Shown here: piece after piece, positions 52,800 to 64,000 of the stretch
Position numbering within the stretch: position 1 is the first letter of the stretch
How the letters are laid out: every line of letters starts with the position of its first letter
Source of the DNA: Penium margaritaceum
Taxonomy: Eukaryota > Streptophyta > Zygnematophyceae > Desmidiales > Peniaceae
DNA length: 64,000 nucleotides
Direction: 5' to 3'
Assembly (NCBI GenBank): GCA_023375785.1
Contig: SZWC01002403.1
Span: 150,165-214,164, forward strand
Made by a program: the position numbers and the translations under genes
Notes under the pieces: generated by a model
What the model was told of the DNA's origin: nothing
What the model saw: only the letters and a program-made list of their open reading frames with translations
The model's database searches: none

Positions 52800-55700
52800 G
52801 TTTCAATTTTTCTTGGCGCAGTTGCGGAATGTGGACAAGGGCATGAAGGAAGAAATACCACAAGAAATCAACTATGTATTGGTAGAGTTCTGGGATGTAT
52901 TCCAAGATCCACTGGCTGGACTTCGACAAGAACGACACATGGGCCACACGATTCCGCTAAAGCCAGAGGCGACTCCTTTGTTCAGTCCCATGTACCGCCT
53001 TAGTCCAAGAGAGAGGCGAGAGGCCGAATATCAAATCAAAGAGTACATTGCAAAGGGGTAAATTGAGCCAAGTAGCTAACCGTATGGTGTGCCGATCCCT
53101 TTTGTGGACAAAAAGGATGGTGGGTTACGCATGTGCATGGACTACTCGTCACTAAACAAGCTGGCGATGAAAAATTGATTCCCCCTATCGTGGATCGAGG
53201 ACCTATTTGACCAAATCCAAGGGGCAAAAGTCTTTTATCCCCATATCTGTCTCAAGGGTACCATCAAATCCGTAGTATGGAAGATGATGTCCTTAAAACC
53301 GCTTTGGACACTAGTAGTTCCGAGTTTTATGATTTGGCCTAACGAACGCTGCGGCAACATTCCAAGGAAAAGTTACCTGGACTTTTGCCAAGCAGCTTGG
53401 CTAGTTTGTCTTGATTTACCTTGATGACTTCCTCTTTTTCTCCAAATCCATGGAACATCACATAGAACATCCGCGCGTGATACTTGCTATCCTTTCAGGA
53501 ATAGAAGTTTTATGCAAAAGTGAGGAAGTACAATTTTGCACAAGATGAACTCAAATACCTTCGACTCATAGTCGGCAACGACGGTATCCGTATCGAACCA
53601 CAAAAGGTCCAAGCCGTCGTGGACTTGCCACACCCAGATTATTTTGGGTAGATTTGGTCTTTTCCCGGCCATGCAAGCTATTTCTGACGGTTCATGCAAT
53701 GGTATTCAACCCTAGCGAACAAATAGTAGCGCCGTTATCCAGGCTCACGCAAAAATACGTGCATTCGGACTGGACTTCTGACTACGAGATTGTCTTTGTC
53801 AATGTCAAAGAGCTTCTATCCAAAGCACCCGTCTTAGCTCTTCCCGACCCATTGTAACCATGGGAGGTTTCGTGTGATGCGTCAGAAGTAGGAATTGGAG
53901 CAGACCTCTTGTAGAATGGGCACCTTGTTGCGTATGAGAAGCGGAAGCTCATCCCAGCTGAGACGTGGTATAGAACTTGGGATCAAAAGCTTCTCGTGGT
54001 GGTACACGGTTTCAAGATGTGGCATTGCTACGTTGACGGCGCTAAGGGGGGTGTGACAGTCATGACCGACCAAATCCCATTGGTGTTTTTCCGAATGCAA
54101 ATGAACGTGTGAAGATGACAGGTGTGTTGGAGTGAATACCTGAGCGGATTCTTGTTCATGTGGGAAAATTGACTAGGACGCATCAATGTGGCCGATCCAC
54201 TAAGCCAACAACTTGTGGAAATTAAAGCAACTACCAAGCCCGGTGGGTGTTTCATGGCCATTACGAGAGCAATAGTGCAAACACCATAGCCTCCTGCACC
54301 TCTGTGGCAACCACCTTGAGAGATTATCCACAACAAATATTTTGTACACATGATCCGGATGGGATACTGTGTGGATTCTTGGTCTTAAGACTCTTGGAAT
54401 ATAGACAAGTACGGATTGGTGGAGGCCGCAAGAATCTTTTGGAACAAGTTGTTGTGCCAGCCTGGGAAGACCTTCAAGCAAAGATTATTCCTCAGTTCCA
54501 CGACCCGCCGGTCGCAGGTCATGTGGGACCTCAAACATCCGGACAGGCACTCTCGGACCACTATTGGTGGCCAAGATGGATTGTCGATGTCCGTAAGTAT
54601 TGCCTAACATTTGATAAATGTGTTCAGAATAAGGCTAATAACAAAAAGCCTACTGGACTCCTCCAACAGCTTCCCATTCCTAGGACACATGGGAGTGCGT
54701 CAGCATGGACTTCAACACTAGTCTTCCGGACACGGTCCATGGCCACAATGCAATAATAGTGACATTGGATCTTTTGACGAAGATGGCACATTTCATTCCT
54801 ACAACCACTGATGTGAATGCTGAGTAGACCGCCCGTCTCTTCTTTCAGAGATTAGCGGTTCCCTCATATGTGTCAGGTACTACGAGTTGTCGTTCTGCAT
54901 TATCTCCGATCAAGATAGAAAATTTGCTAGTTAGTTCTGGCAAAAGATGCACAAGTACTTCGGCAATGAGTCACAAACATCGACAGAATTTCACCCTTTA
55001 ACTAATAGAAAAACAGAGTATTTGAATCGCACTCCGGAGCATATGCTATGTATGTACGTGGTCCCTGTCATGAATGACTGGGACAAATTCCTTACACCGG
55101 TAGATTTTACGATGACTAAGTCGGTGAACGAGTCTTCAAATTTCATACCGTTTGTGTTGAACAATGGTTGACATCCAATGGTACCCTCTTCATTAGTGAA
55201 CAGTAAGAGTACAGGAGGACAAGTTCCTTGTGATCAAGCCTTTTTTGAGTGTATAAACTCCATGTTACAAGAGGCAAAGGATCACCTTCAAGCTGCTCGG
55301 CAACGACAAAAGGCATATGTTGAGAAACGTCGTCGTGAGGTCTCCTTTTACATCAGGGAAAAGTGTTGCTTAGCAATAAATATCTTCAACTGAAGTCGCC
55401 AGAGGTGTAGAAACTTCTACCGAAGTAGATTGGGTCGTTTCCCATCGTTTCACGCATTGGGCCAGTGGCATACTGATTGCTGATTTCGCCGAGCATGAAG
55501 ATACATGATGTGTTTCATATGAGCTTCCTAGCTCCATACATGATAGAGGGAACCATTCAGCTACCACCAGAAGTCCTTTGTCCCGACGGCCAATACGAGA
55601 TTCTTTGTCTATTCTAGCACAGAGAGCATACAATCTGGTCGCAGGTTGTTTGGGAATACCTCGTCCATAGGGTCAGTTGTGGACCTGAACATATAGATGG

Positions 55701-55938
55701 GAGCCCAAATCTCGGTTGTTTACTGGGGTGCTCAACTAGTACTAGAGCGAGCTTGCAACTCACACAGATCGCCGCGTGGCTGGGGGCACCACCTGTATGC
55801 AAAAAGAGTGAAAAACATTCTTGTAGGGCGGAATTCATGGACTATGACCATAGGAGGTTGGGGACGCCCAACATGGTTGTCACGCGGATGCTCCAACCTA
55901 AAGGGGAGAGGCCACTAGTTGTGCCGACCGGTAAGCCG
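52800..55938 (+). pseudogene. D RT, RNase H and integrase region
   Basis: RT: GHTIPLKPEATPLFSPMYRLSPRE (52940-53010), PYGVPIPFVDKKDGGLRMCMDYSSLNK (53080-53160). RNase H segments follow (53840-54220, WEVSCDASE..GIGADLL). Integrase begins with its HHCC zinc region (about 54500-54640, HVGPQTSGQALSDHYWW), followed by core blocks (54690-55170), the C-terminal coiled segment AKDHLQAARQRQKAYVEKRRREV (near 55270-55340) and a chromodomain-position tail. Gypsy order (RT before integrase). The region is broken. Confidence 0.75.
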
Positions 55939-56133
55939 TAGCTAAGGTCCAAGTGCAGTGCACGTGTTCATGTTTATCCTCTGATTTAAATTATTTATTT
56001 TCTTTCACAATGTTGACGGCTCACTATTTTGCATTCTCACTTCTTGGTCATGAACCGGGACAGTTCATCATAAGTACGAAGGAATATAGTGGGAGGGCCG
56101 TTTCGGCCTTTCCACCTTGCGACAGCAAGGGGG
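55939..56133 (+). other. D 3' noncoding sequence
   Basis: A+T-rich sequence then two purine-rich tracts (AGTGGGAGGG at 56089-56098 and AGCAAGGGGG at 56124-56133), either of which could be the plus-strand priming tract before the LTR. Confidence 0.4.
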
Positions 56134-56776
56134 TGACTGCAAGCCACCCCTTGCTATTGTGAGGATTGGCCAGTTGCCAGCCACCCGCTGGCTACCGGCC
56201 AGCTTGTTGGACGGCTATTCAAGTGATAGGCCGGCCACCCGCCTGTGGGCCACCAGCCGCCGATCGATTAAGTGGCTCAATCGGCGGCCAGGAGGCCGCA
56301 AGGCCTTGAGGGGAAAGACTTGTGGCCTCGTGCCCTCACCCTCGCTCGCCCTCCTCTCTTGGAAGAGCAAGCGTGCGCAAGGGATAGAGCGAGAGCAAGG
56401 ACGAGGGGCGCACAAGAGATGTTGGCGTGAAATCGGCGATCGTGCCTCGCACACAACAATTTCACACTGACGCATGAAAAATGAAACTGGAGTTCATTTA
56501 GGTCAAACAAAGAGTTTTGAAACCAGAAAATTATATGTGAACTTACTGTTTCGAGGTTATTTATCCCCTCATTTTGGAATCAGAACGAGGGGGCGAGGTA
56601 GAAACAGAAATGGGCCTCCGGACACTTGAAGTATTTGAGTCTCCCTACATGGATCGTTGATGATGATTGCCCCCACAGTTATGCAGAGGGGAAAAACCCT
56701 AGAGTGAGCTCAGGATGCAAATCTGCAAACTTTGACGACGACCTAAGTGTAGGAGTTGGAGACTCGATCTGTTACA
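56134..56776 (+). repeat. 3' LTR of D
   Basis: The right end (GTTACA at 56776) is set by resumption of C1 sequence; the left end is uncertain (56099-56157). The first 200 bp are GC-rich with hairpins such as GCCGCCGAT/ATCGGCGGC (56256-56264 and 56280-56288). From 56333 it matches the 5' LTR. Confidence 0.65.
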
Positions 56777-56918
56777 CACGACTACGACACCGCGCATAAC
56801 AAGAGGGAGCTCTACGGCAACCTCTGTGATGTCAATCATCTGATTGACGGATACTACTACCACCACCAGGCCACATATATAATCGCGCCGAGACGTCGTG
56901 GCTAAAAGGAGGGGAATT
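56777..56918 (+). pseudogene. C1 chromodomain-like 3' coding end
   Basis: It matches C2 63887-63980 (ACGACACCGCGCATAAC against ACGATATCGCGCATAAC). In C2 this encodes the chromodomain end (HGYDIAHNS... then NLQDADHLIN). It is followed by the purine tract and the 3' LTR. Confidence 0.72.
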
Positions 56919-57468
56919 GTTACATACCAGACGTATGCGAGTCCTTTATCTTTTTGAGTGGGCACTTCTATCATTACATAAATAGACCATCATACGTCAA
57001 GACCTCTATTTTCACCATGACGGTCGAGGGAAATTCAACCAAATGCTATCACCCTCCAAAAAACCTTCTCGCACTTTTTGACAACTCTGGCCACTTCCGA
57101 GAACCATCAACAGAAGTGCCACGACCTTTTGGTTGTCTTCTCGATGCATCGAGAAATACCAAGATTTATAAAGATACACCTCATATCTTTGCCATCGATC
57201 TTTGAAGCCCCCCTATTCCTTGGCAAAGCTTCTCGATCCAACCACTCACGACATAACTCCACACGCGTCGCTTGACGGTTGACCCAACGACCCCGAGTAC
57301 ATCTCATTTGTAACTCAACACTTGTATATATGTGTTTGATCATTTTGATACTTGTCATTGAAATACACTTAGCGCTAATTGCAAATTGCTCAAGTGTCCC
57401 AAATCATCAACGGTGTTCTTCCTCTCAACTTCTACCTGTTCACCATCTATGCTCCGTTCGGCATAACA
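56919..57468 (+). repeat. 3' LTR of C1
   Basis: 550 bp, TGTTACATACCAG to GGCATAACA, followed by the right target duplication CATGG (57469-57473). Confidence 0.88.
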
Positions 57469-58586
57469 CATGGAGCTTGCGGTGAAAGACTGTGCCAGGT
57501 GCTGGCCTTGATGATCTGACAGACGATCACAAATGGGATTTTGGCTAGAAAACCCATCACGGCAAGGAAGTGAAACCAAACTCCTATGGTGTGTATGGAT
57601 GGTGTCGCATTGGCTGTGTTGTCCTCGAAATTTGTGCGATGTCTAGTGTAGCGTTCCGTGTCGCATGTGCGATCGCGGAAGTTGTATGTCCAGTGGCTGT
57701 TTTTGACTTTCACGCGGACGCATAGTTGTGCGATGTGGGTAAGGCTCACATCGTCCGCCCATCGATAGCTGGAGGATGTTTCATGGTTGTGCGATGCCAT
57801 CCAAACTCACCCTTCCTTTTGGTCTCAGTACCAACCGGCGCTATCTCATACGGTCGGGCGATCGGGTTGACCGATGTCATTAACCAGGGTTGTTCGGAGC
57901 ACAGTTACAAGCTGGACCTGATTTCTTGCTCAAATTGAAAGTTTTGTCTATCCGCCCATTGACCTGGGTCATTGGAGTAGACAGTGGTCATAGTTGGTCA
58001 CCAAAGGATCCCTGGTTGTGATGCGAATGAAACAAACCCTAACTTTTAGATGGGTTGACGAGTAGATTGATGACATCGAAAATGATTGGTTGGCCTTGGC
58101 AGCTGACCTTTTTGGTAAAATCTCAGAGGGTCTGTGCTGGAGCACAAGCCACTAACCAACAAATCGTCACAGGGTAGGATGTTGGATGTTTTGGTCTCTG
58201 TCGATGTCATCAGATGGACTTGGACGGCCCATCCTCTTTCATCACAGCTAACTACCAACAGATTAGCGGTGGTGGAAATCCGGACCTGGCAGATATTCAT
58301 GTTTGGGTTGATACCCAACTTATCCCTGATTACCTATCCGCGGCATGAACACCTTGTTGGTTTTTTATGGTCGGTTCTACCCAAGGGGTAGAGACCGAAT
58401 TTATACGACGACTAATTCGCCTTTCTACATATCCCTAGATTTCCTTGTTTGATGAAAATTTGTTTTGTCTTGCTACTAGTGTGAATAAAGGATTGGTCAC
58501 CCCCATTGAGAAGGGGATCCTAGTTATATATGAAGAAACAAGAATGGATTGACGATGTAACTTAGAAATTGGCAACACTTGATCTT
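57469..58586. other. Non-transposon sequence between C1 and C2
   Basis: About 1.1 kb without repeat similarity inside the window, continuing the C1 target site. Short open segments exist on both strands near 57450-57940, one on the minus strand with a hydrophobic stretch (GVWFHFLAVMGFLAKIPFVI) and one on the plus strand (57726-57938). There is no recognisable domain or clear exon structure. The remainder looks intronic or intergenic. Confidence 0.4.
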
Positions 58587-59138
58587 TGTTATGTACCAGA
58601 CATACACGAGCCCCTAATCTTCTCGAGTGGGCATTTCAGTTATCACACAAACATCCCATCGTGTGACGAGAACCGCGAGATTCACTCCAACCGCCAAGGG
58701 CAAACTGGCCAACTACTCCGCCCCCACTGGATGTTCTAAAACCTTCTGAAAGTTTCGAGCACTGTCACGAACCTACGATCAAAAGTGTCACGACCTTTTT
58801 GTCAACTTCTCGACACCTCACGATGAATTCGGATTTATTGAGATGCATCGCGCATCTTCACAGTCAATTCTCGAAGACCCTTCACTTCTCGGCGGACCTT
58901 CTCAAATTCGACCACTCACGACGCGACTCTGCATGCATCGCGCGACATTCGACCCAACGACCCTAACTATGCTTCATTCATAACTTGATACATGTATGTA
59001 TATGCTCAATCATTTCAACACTTGCCATCGACGTGCATTTATCTCTATCTATGAATTGCTCAAGTGTCCCAAATTCTAAATCAGTTTTTGCCTTGCAACT
59101 TCTACTTTTTCACCATCTACGCTCCATTTGGCATAACA
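58587..59138 (+). repeat. 5' LTR of C2
   Basis: It starts TGTTATGTACCAGAC and ends GGCATAACA; 552 bp. Homologous to both C1 LTRs. Confidence 0.86.
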
Positions 59139-59140
59139 CT

Positions 59141-59152
59141 TGGTATCAGAGT
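59141..59152 (+). other. Primer-binding site of C2
   Basis: TGGTATCAGAGT, one base from the initiator tRNA-Met consensus, just inside the LTR. Confidence 0.8.
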
Positions 59153-59284
59153 GTAGCAGTGCTAGAGAGGCATCTGACTACTTTACTGATTTGGAGGACT
59201 ACCTCACACAAGCCGTCAATGCATCTCACACGTGAAGACTTCGCAGACTTCGTGACTACAACGTGAGGCAAGCAAGCACAACCA

Positions 59285-60490
59285 ATGACAAGCAGCGGGT
59301 CTTCGACAACGAATTTGTCGATGGAGGAGCAGAACATGCCAATGCACGCAAATCCTCAAGCGACGGCGAATGTTGGCGTGGCAGGCTTTGCGGCATCTGG
59401 AACATCTCCTATGGCTTTGTCGACCAATGTGGCCACAGACCTGACGGCTATAATCCAGCCGTCCCTATCAACAGCCTTGACGACGATAGCAGGGATGACA
59501 CGTGGCACTGGGCGACGGGCGCAAATCAAAGAGGAACTGGCGAACAGGATTTCCGCACTCGAAGGAATCAACAATCACCTGCTACAACAACTCAACGTCA
59601 CAATTGAGGCTCTTTGCAATGCAAGAGCGCGTGAAGCGGTGCTCCTCGAGAGAAATTCTCAACTCTCAAGCAAACCCAAAATTCGTCCGGCTCCGCCAGA
59701 ATCATTCGATCATGCAACCTCAAAAGGACCAATGGCTTGGATGTGGCTGACGAGTTTGGAGGTGTACTTCACTGCTGCTAGGGTCAATGACAATAAGAAG
59801 AAAATTGACCTCGCGGCTGCGCTTTTTTGTGGCACGGCTTTAAGTTGGTGGTCCGATCTAAAGACCATCCAACGGCAGCAGGAGACCGATGGAGCATCAT
59901 CAACAGCTCACTACACCTGTCTCAAATCACCGACCGCAGGCATTCTACCCTTGGAGCAGATCAACCCACTGTGGCAAAACGTAGTGACGCCACCAACCGA
60001 GTGGAGCAAATTCTCGCACGCGATGCTAGCACGCTTTGGAAAACTGAACAAAAAATCCGACGCACGGTACAAGCTCCAACGTCTTCGTCAGTAGACTAGT
60101 ATGGTGGAGTATACATGGAGATTGCTCGAGATTATCACAGGAGCAGAAATCGCCCCCTACGAACTCTGTTTTCACTGCAACAACGGCCCCAAGCAAAACA
60201 TCCGGCAAGCAATCGTTATTTTTGGAATTCGGAATGACTTGTCGCGGATGATGTAGCGACATAAAGGATCAATAGCGCCGTTAACAACTCCTGGATCCAA
60301 GAATCCTACGGCTGGCAACCTCCTAACCACAATGGAAAGAACCAGTTGGCGGGTTCCTAGACTCTGATGGAAGTGGACGCTGTCGACAAGAGAGACACAC
60401 AAACCTGCTACAACTGTGGGAAATACGGGCACATTGCTCAAAATTGTCGGAGCAAGCGGTAGGCCAAAAAGGGGAGGAAGCCGCAAAAAA
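59285..60490 (+). pseudogene. C2 gag region
   Basis: Start ATG 59285 (MTSSGSSTTNLSMEEQ). A helical segment (ISALEGINNHLLQQLNVTIEAL near 59550-59610) precedes the capsid segment with MAWMWLTSLEVYF (near 59730-59770) and ALFCGTALSWWSDL (59820-59860). A CCHC zinc knuckle CYNCGKYGHIAQNC lies at about 60408-60450. The first part is a good 270-codon frame. The whole region is not intact. Confidence 0.8.
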
Positions 60491-60639
60491 CTATGTCGGG
60501 AAATGGCAAAGGGTAGGAGTAAAATGCGCAACTCTTGTTCGTGAGGAGCGACCTGCGCCAAGCAATTGCCCATTTGAACGGTCCACATCGCCATCGAGGA
60601 TTTTTTAGATCACAAAGTTCAACGAGGGGTACGAGGACG

Positions 60640-62560
60640 ACCAAACGACGATGTTGCTAAAAGTGCAGCCTCAAGGATGCAAAAGTCGCAGAACGGTACC
60701 TGTGCTACTAGATGGAGGAGCTTCACACACCTTCGTAAGCAATGACATGGTTCGCAAGTTGGGTTTGGGGACTGAACCAGGGGTGTTTCAAGGAGATACC
60801 GTCAACGGGAGATTATCGATACGGAGACTCTGAGAACCACTACGAATGTAAGTGGGAGATGTATAGAATGTAACGTTCTGGAGGTCTTGTCCAATGAACG
60901 ACCACAAGATCATCCTCGGACGAGATTTCTTGTACCGGCACAGTCCTCAGGTCGACTGGAATAGCGGCGAAATCTACGTGGAAATTGACGGTGCCAAACG
61001 ACAACTTCCGCGTGTGAGACAGAAGCTGACAACGGAAGCAGCAGAGGTGGAAGCAGCAGAGGAAGTCGCGGAAGGTGAAAAGCGACCACTGGTGCAGCCG
61101 ATACCGCTCAATGTGGCCAAGCACTCTATACGACGAGGAGCTGGTGCGTGGCTCATACATCTCAAGACAATGGAAGAGGTGGACGTGGCAGCAGCTGACT
61201 CATCATTGGCCTCATTAACCTCATTGGCCTTGACAAAGTTCGCAATGGTACCCAAAGAGTTTGCACCACTCATCATGGAGTTTGCAAACATCTTTCCCGA
61301 TGAACTTCTAAAAACTTTACCTCCTCAGCGAGACCATCACATCAAACTGAAGCCGCACAGCAGACCTACCGTCCGAGCGGCCTATGAGATGAGTGATCAC
61401 GAGCTGACCGAGCTCAAAAAGTAGCTCGACGAGATGCTCGGTCAGGGGCTCATCCGTCTATCCACGTCACCGTACGCCGCACCATCACTATTTGTAGAAA
61501 AGAAAACAGGCGAGATGCGGATGTGCGTGGATCCTTGGGCGTTGAACGACGCTACCATCAAGAACCGCCACCCTCTTCCCCAAGCTGATGAACTTATTGA
61601 CCAACTCCGGGGAGCTTGAATTTTTAGAAAATTTGATTGATGTAGCGGAAATCACCAGATACGAGTGGTAGCAGCGGACATCGAGGAAACGGTGTTCCGA
61701 ACCCAGTACGAGCACTTCGAATTCACGGTCATGCCGTTGGGACTTACAAATGCCCCGACAACATTTATGGCGACAATGCACAACATTTTCCGTCCGTACC
61801 TTGACGATTTTGTCGTGGTCAACCTCGAAAAAGAGATTTTTTTTAGACTCTCAAAATGCGACTTCGGTCGTCGTTTGATTTAAGTTTTGGGTCACGTCAT
61901 CAACGGCAGACGAATCACCATGGATAAAAAAAAAGGTGGCAGCATTGGCTGATTGGCCAACGCCGACCAACGTTTGAGAAATTCAGGTTTTTCTCAGATT
62001 CTGCAATTACTAGCGGTTATTCGTGTGGGACTACGCGCGAGTGTCAGCGGCTCCTTCCGACCTCACTCAACAAGAAGACGAGTGACGGTGAGGAGACAGC
62101 AGACAAGAAGCGTTCACCGCTTTGCGAAATGCTCTTACCTCAGCGCCCGCTGAACGATTAGTCGATCCAATGGCCGACTATGTCATGGCTACGGATGCAT
62201 CAGACCGAGCCATTGGCGCGATGAAGATCACGGCAACGGCAAAAAACCGGTCGCCTACATGTTTCAAAAACTGCGAAGACTGGAACTTAACCTCGTAGTC
62301 CACAAAAAAAAGATGCTGGCAGTCGTGCACGCGTTCAAGACATGGCGATGCTGCCTAGAGTGTCATCGATAGATAGTGCGCACCGACCATCACGCACTAA
62401 AATATTTGAAGATGCAGCCGAATCTCAGCCGGCGTCAAACCTGATGGATGGAGTTCCTTGAGTCTGGGTTCGACTACAAAATCAAGTACATTCCAGGCAA
62501 AACCAGTATGGCGGACGCACTCAGCCGCCGACCAGATTTAATGGCCGACGTGGGAATCCT
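60640..62560 (+). pseudogene. C2 protease, reverse transcriptase and RNase H region
   Basis: Protease: VPVLLDGGASHTFVSNDMV (60690-60750) and IILGRDFLYRH (60910-60940). RT: VRAAYEMSDHELTELKK (61370-61420), [22 protein letters not shown] (61465-61530) and FEFTVMPLGLTNAPTTFMATM (61715-61780). RNase H region 62150-62560, ending near MADALSRRPDLM (62510-62545). Standard gypsy order. The region is broken. Confidence 0.82.
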
Positions 62561-62619
62561 ACAACTACAGTGAGACCCCTACCTTGAGCAACTATTTGCA
62601 TGAGGCTACGACCAGCACG

Positions 62620-63620
62620 ATGGATATGATAAAACCAAGATCTACTTTGATGCACCCTACTGGCGACGTCTCTTCACTCGCCAGGTGGTCGTTCCACCGA
62701 ACGACAAACTTCGTTGGATGCTACTTGAAGAATGCCACGACACTAGTCTAGGTGGACACTTTGGAGAGGACAAGACGCTGAAGAAACTAGCAAAGAACTA
62801 TTGGTGGGACAAGATGCAATCCAACGTGGTCCACTTCTACAAAACGTGCGACACATGTCAGCGACAGAAATCTTGTCGCACGAGGCCACCCTGACTTCTG
62901 CAACCGCTCCCCGTTACGACGGAACCATGGGCAGACATTTCCATGGACTCTATCACCAGATTAGTAGTCACAACCAAAGGGTATGACACCATCCTTGTGG
63001 TTGTTGCCAGGTTTTCAAAAGTGTCCCACTTCATCCCAACAACGACCACCATCACTGCCGAGGGCATAGTACGGCTATTTTTAAACATCGTACGGCTACA
63101 CGGCGTACCGAGAACCATCACAAGCAACAGAGAGTCGATTCACAAGCCGCTTTTTGGCGCGAACTGATGAATAGCTACGGCAGCATTATTCAACTTTCAA
63201 TAGCGTTCCATCCTCAAAACGACGGTCAAACCGAGCGGACAAATGAGACGCTCAGACAACTGCTTGGAACACTATGCAAACCTCATCGGTCGGATTGCAC
63301 ACAAAAACTCGCGACTGCCAAAATCGCATATATTTCGGCAATTTCCACCATAACAGGTACAATTCCATTTGAAGTGGTGTATGGCAAACTTCCTGCCACA
63401 CAAGCCAGAATACAAAGTCACAGCAACATTGTAGCGATTGACGTTCAACGCCGAGACTTCACCACCGTCTGGGACGAAGCACGACCGACTCTAACAAAGA
63501 CACAAGCAGCGATGAAGCAAGCAGCTGTCCAACATAGTAACATTGAAAATTTCACCGTTGGCGACAAAGTCCTCCTCAGCTCGGCAAACATCAAGCTCCG
63601 CGGATCCGACTGTTTGAAGC
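62620..63620 (+). pseudogene. C2 integrase region
   Basis: HHCC zinc domain: GGHFGEDKTLKKLAKNYWW then TCDTCQRQKSC (62750-62880). Core: MDSITRLVVTTKGYDTILVV (62943-63005), LHGVPRTITSNRE and the FHPQNDGQTERTNETLRQLL block (63205-63265). C-terminal segment VGDKVLLSSANIKL (63560-63600). The region is broken. Confidence 0.83.
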
Positions 63621-63779
63621 TCTGACCCCGATGGTTGGGACCGTTTGAGATCAAGCGCATGCAAACCCCTGTGGTTGTACGACTCAAACTCCCCAGCACT
63701 ATGCAAGTTCATCCGGTGTTCCATGTCAGCAGACTGAAGCACTACCAAGACCTTGGAGAGAACCTCCTTGGTAGAGATG

Positions 63780-63975
63780 TCCCTCCTCGGCCTCCCGTTC
63801 AAGTGGACAAAGACACGGAATACGTCATCGAGGACATCCTCGGCCATCGACGACAAGGCAAGACGAAAGAATATATCGTAAAGTAGCACGGCTACGATAT
63901 CGCGCATAACAGCTAGGAAAGCTACGACAATCTTCAAGATGCCGATCATCTCATCAACAGCTACTACTGCCGTAT
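63780..63975 (+). pseudogene. C2 chromodomain
   Basis: VFHVSRLKHY (63718-63747) is the usual integrase tail. A chromodomain-like segment follows: YVIEDILGHRRQGKTKEYIVK, then HGYDIAHNS and NLQDADHLINSYY. In chromoviruses this domain guides insertion toward marked chromatin. The segment supports assignment of family C to the chromovirus group. Confidence 0.75.
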
Positions 63976-64000
63976 CCAGTGTAGTTGCTGGGAAGTTACA

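Larger units (their letters stand above)
45462..56776 (+). mobile_element. Ty3/gypsy element D, nested in C1
   Basis: 5' LTR (45462-45904, partial), leader (45905-46648 and 49643-49802, split by the pogo-like transposon), gag (from 49803), protease-like region, RT, RNase H, integrase in gypsy order, 3' noncoding sequence and 3' LTR (about 56134-56776). The two LTRs match over about 440 bp with roughly 20 % difference. The 3' LTR ends GTTACA, exactly where C1 chromodomain sequence resumes. D differs clearly from family C. It is a fossil with many breaks. Confidence 0.75.
42626..57468 (+). mobile_element. Ty3/gypsy chromovirus-like element C1, containing element D
   Basis: 5' LTR (42626-43174), primer site, leader with a tandem duplication, remains of gag-pol (to about 45461), then gypsy element D (45462-56776), then the chromodomain-like 3' coding end (56777-56905), purine tract AAAAGGAGGGGAA and 3' LTR (56919-57468). 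A perfect 5-bp target duplication CATGG (42621-42625 and 57469-57473) shows that the two halves, 11 kb apart, are one insertion. LTRs differ by roughly a fifth. Compared with C2 it lacks much of the coding sequence. It is a fossil. Confidence 0.88.
58587..64000 (+). mobile_element. Ty3/gypsy chromovirus-like element C2
   Basis: 5' LTR (58587-59138), primer site TGGTATCAGAGT (59141-59152), gag with zinc knuckle, protease, RT, RNase H, integrase and chromodomain in order. The last bases, GGGAAGTTACA, may be the very start of the 3' LTR, which lies outside the window. It is the most complete gypsy copy here but is broken several times. A fossil. Confidence 0.87.

Overview
This is a repeat-dense stretch of a eukaryotic nuclear genome. 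I see no intact host gene and no bacterial-type operon. The LTR-retrotransposon families, initiator-Met-type primer sites, CAG/CTG-rich leaders and small hAT-like elements suggest a large, transposon-rich streptophyte genome (green alga or early-diverging plant). A charophyte is possible, but the sequence alone does not prove it.

Layout. 1-8736: Ty1/copia element of family A (A1, minus strand), inserted in an older family-B LTR whose end survives at 8737-8810. 8811-9267: a short non-transposon island with one possible exon. 9268-17347: copia family B (B1, plus), carrying a 678-bp hAT-type MITE at 16395-17072 with a perfect 8-bp target duplication. 17348-19137: the 5' end of a related copia element (B3, minus). 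19138-24545: an unusual LTR element (N5, plus) with no recognisable pol; its one long, now broken, coding region specifies an acidic, repeat-containing, coiled-coil-like protein. 24546-40877: a second family-B element (B2, minus), split in its RNase H region by family-A element A2 (25308-34016, plus). 40878-42625: an island with possible host exons, a second hAT-like MITE (41442-41942) and a hairpin.

42626-57468 is a nested set. An outer Ty3/gypsy chromovirus-like element (C1) is bounded by a perfect 5-bp target duplication (CATGG). It contains a second gypsy element (D, 45462-56776), whose leader contains a pogo/Tigger-like DNA transposon (46649-49642; imperfect terminal inverted repeats, TA duplication, decayed DDD transposase). 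57469-58586 resumes the target sequence. 58587-64000 is a second family-C element (C2) with a chromodomain; its 3' LTR lies at or beyond the window edge.

All LTR elements here are fossils, broken several times each. Their LTR pairs differ by very roughly 8-9 % (A1), 17 % (A2) and a fifth (C1) by eye, so they entered at different times. The most interesting features are: a pair of hairpins conserved just downstream of the primer site in both family-A copies; TGACGTCA-type sites just before gag in four copia elements; 36-bp (12-codon) minisatellites at the same pol position in both copia families; the pol-less N5 element; and the nested C1/D/pogo block with readable insertion boundaries.
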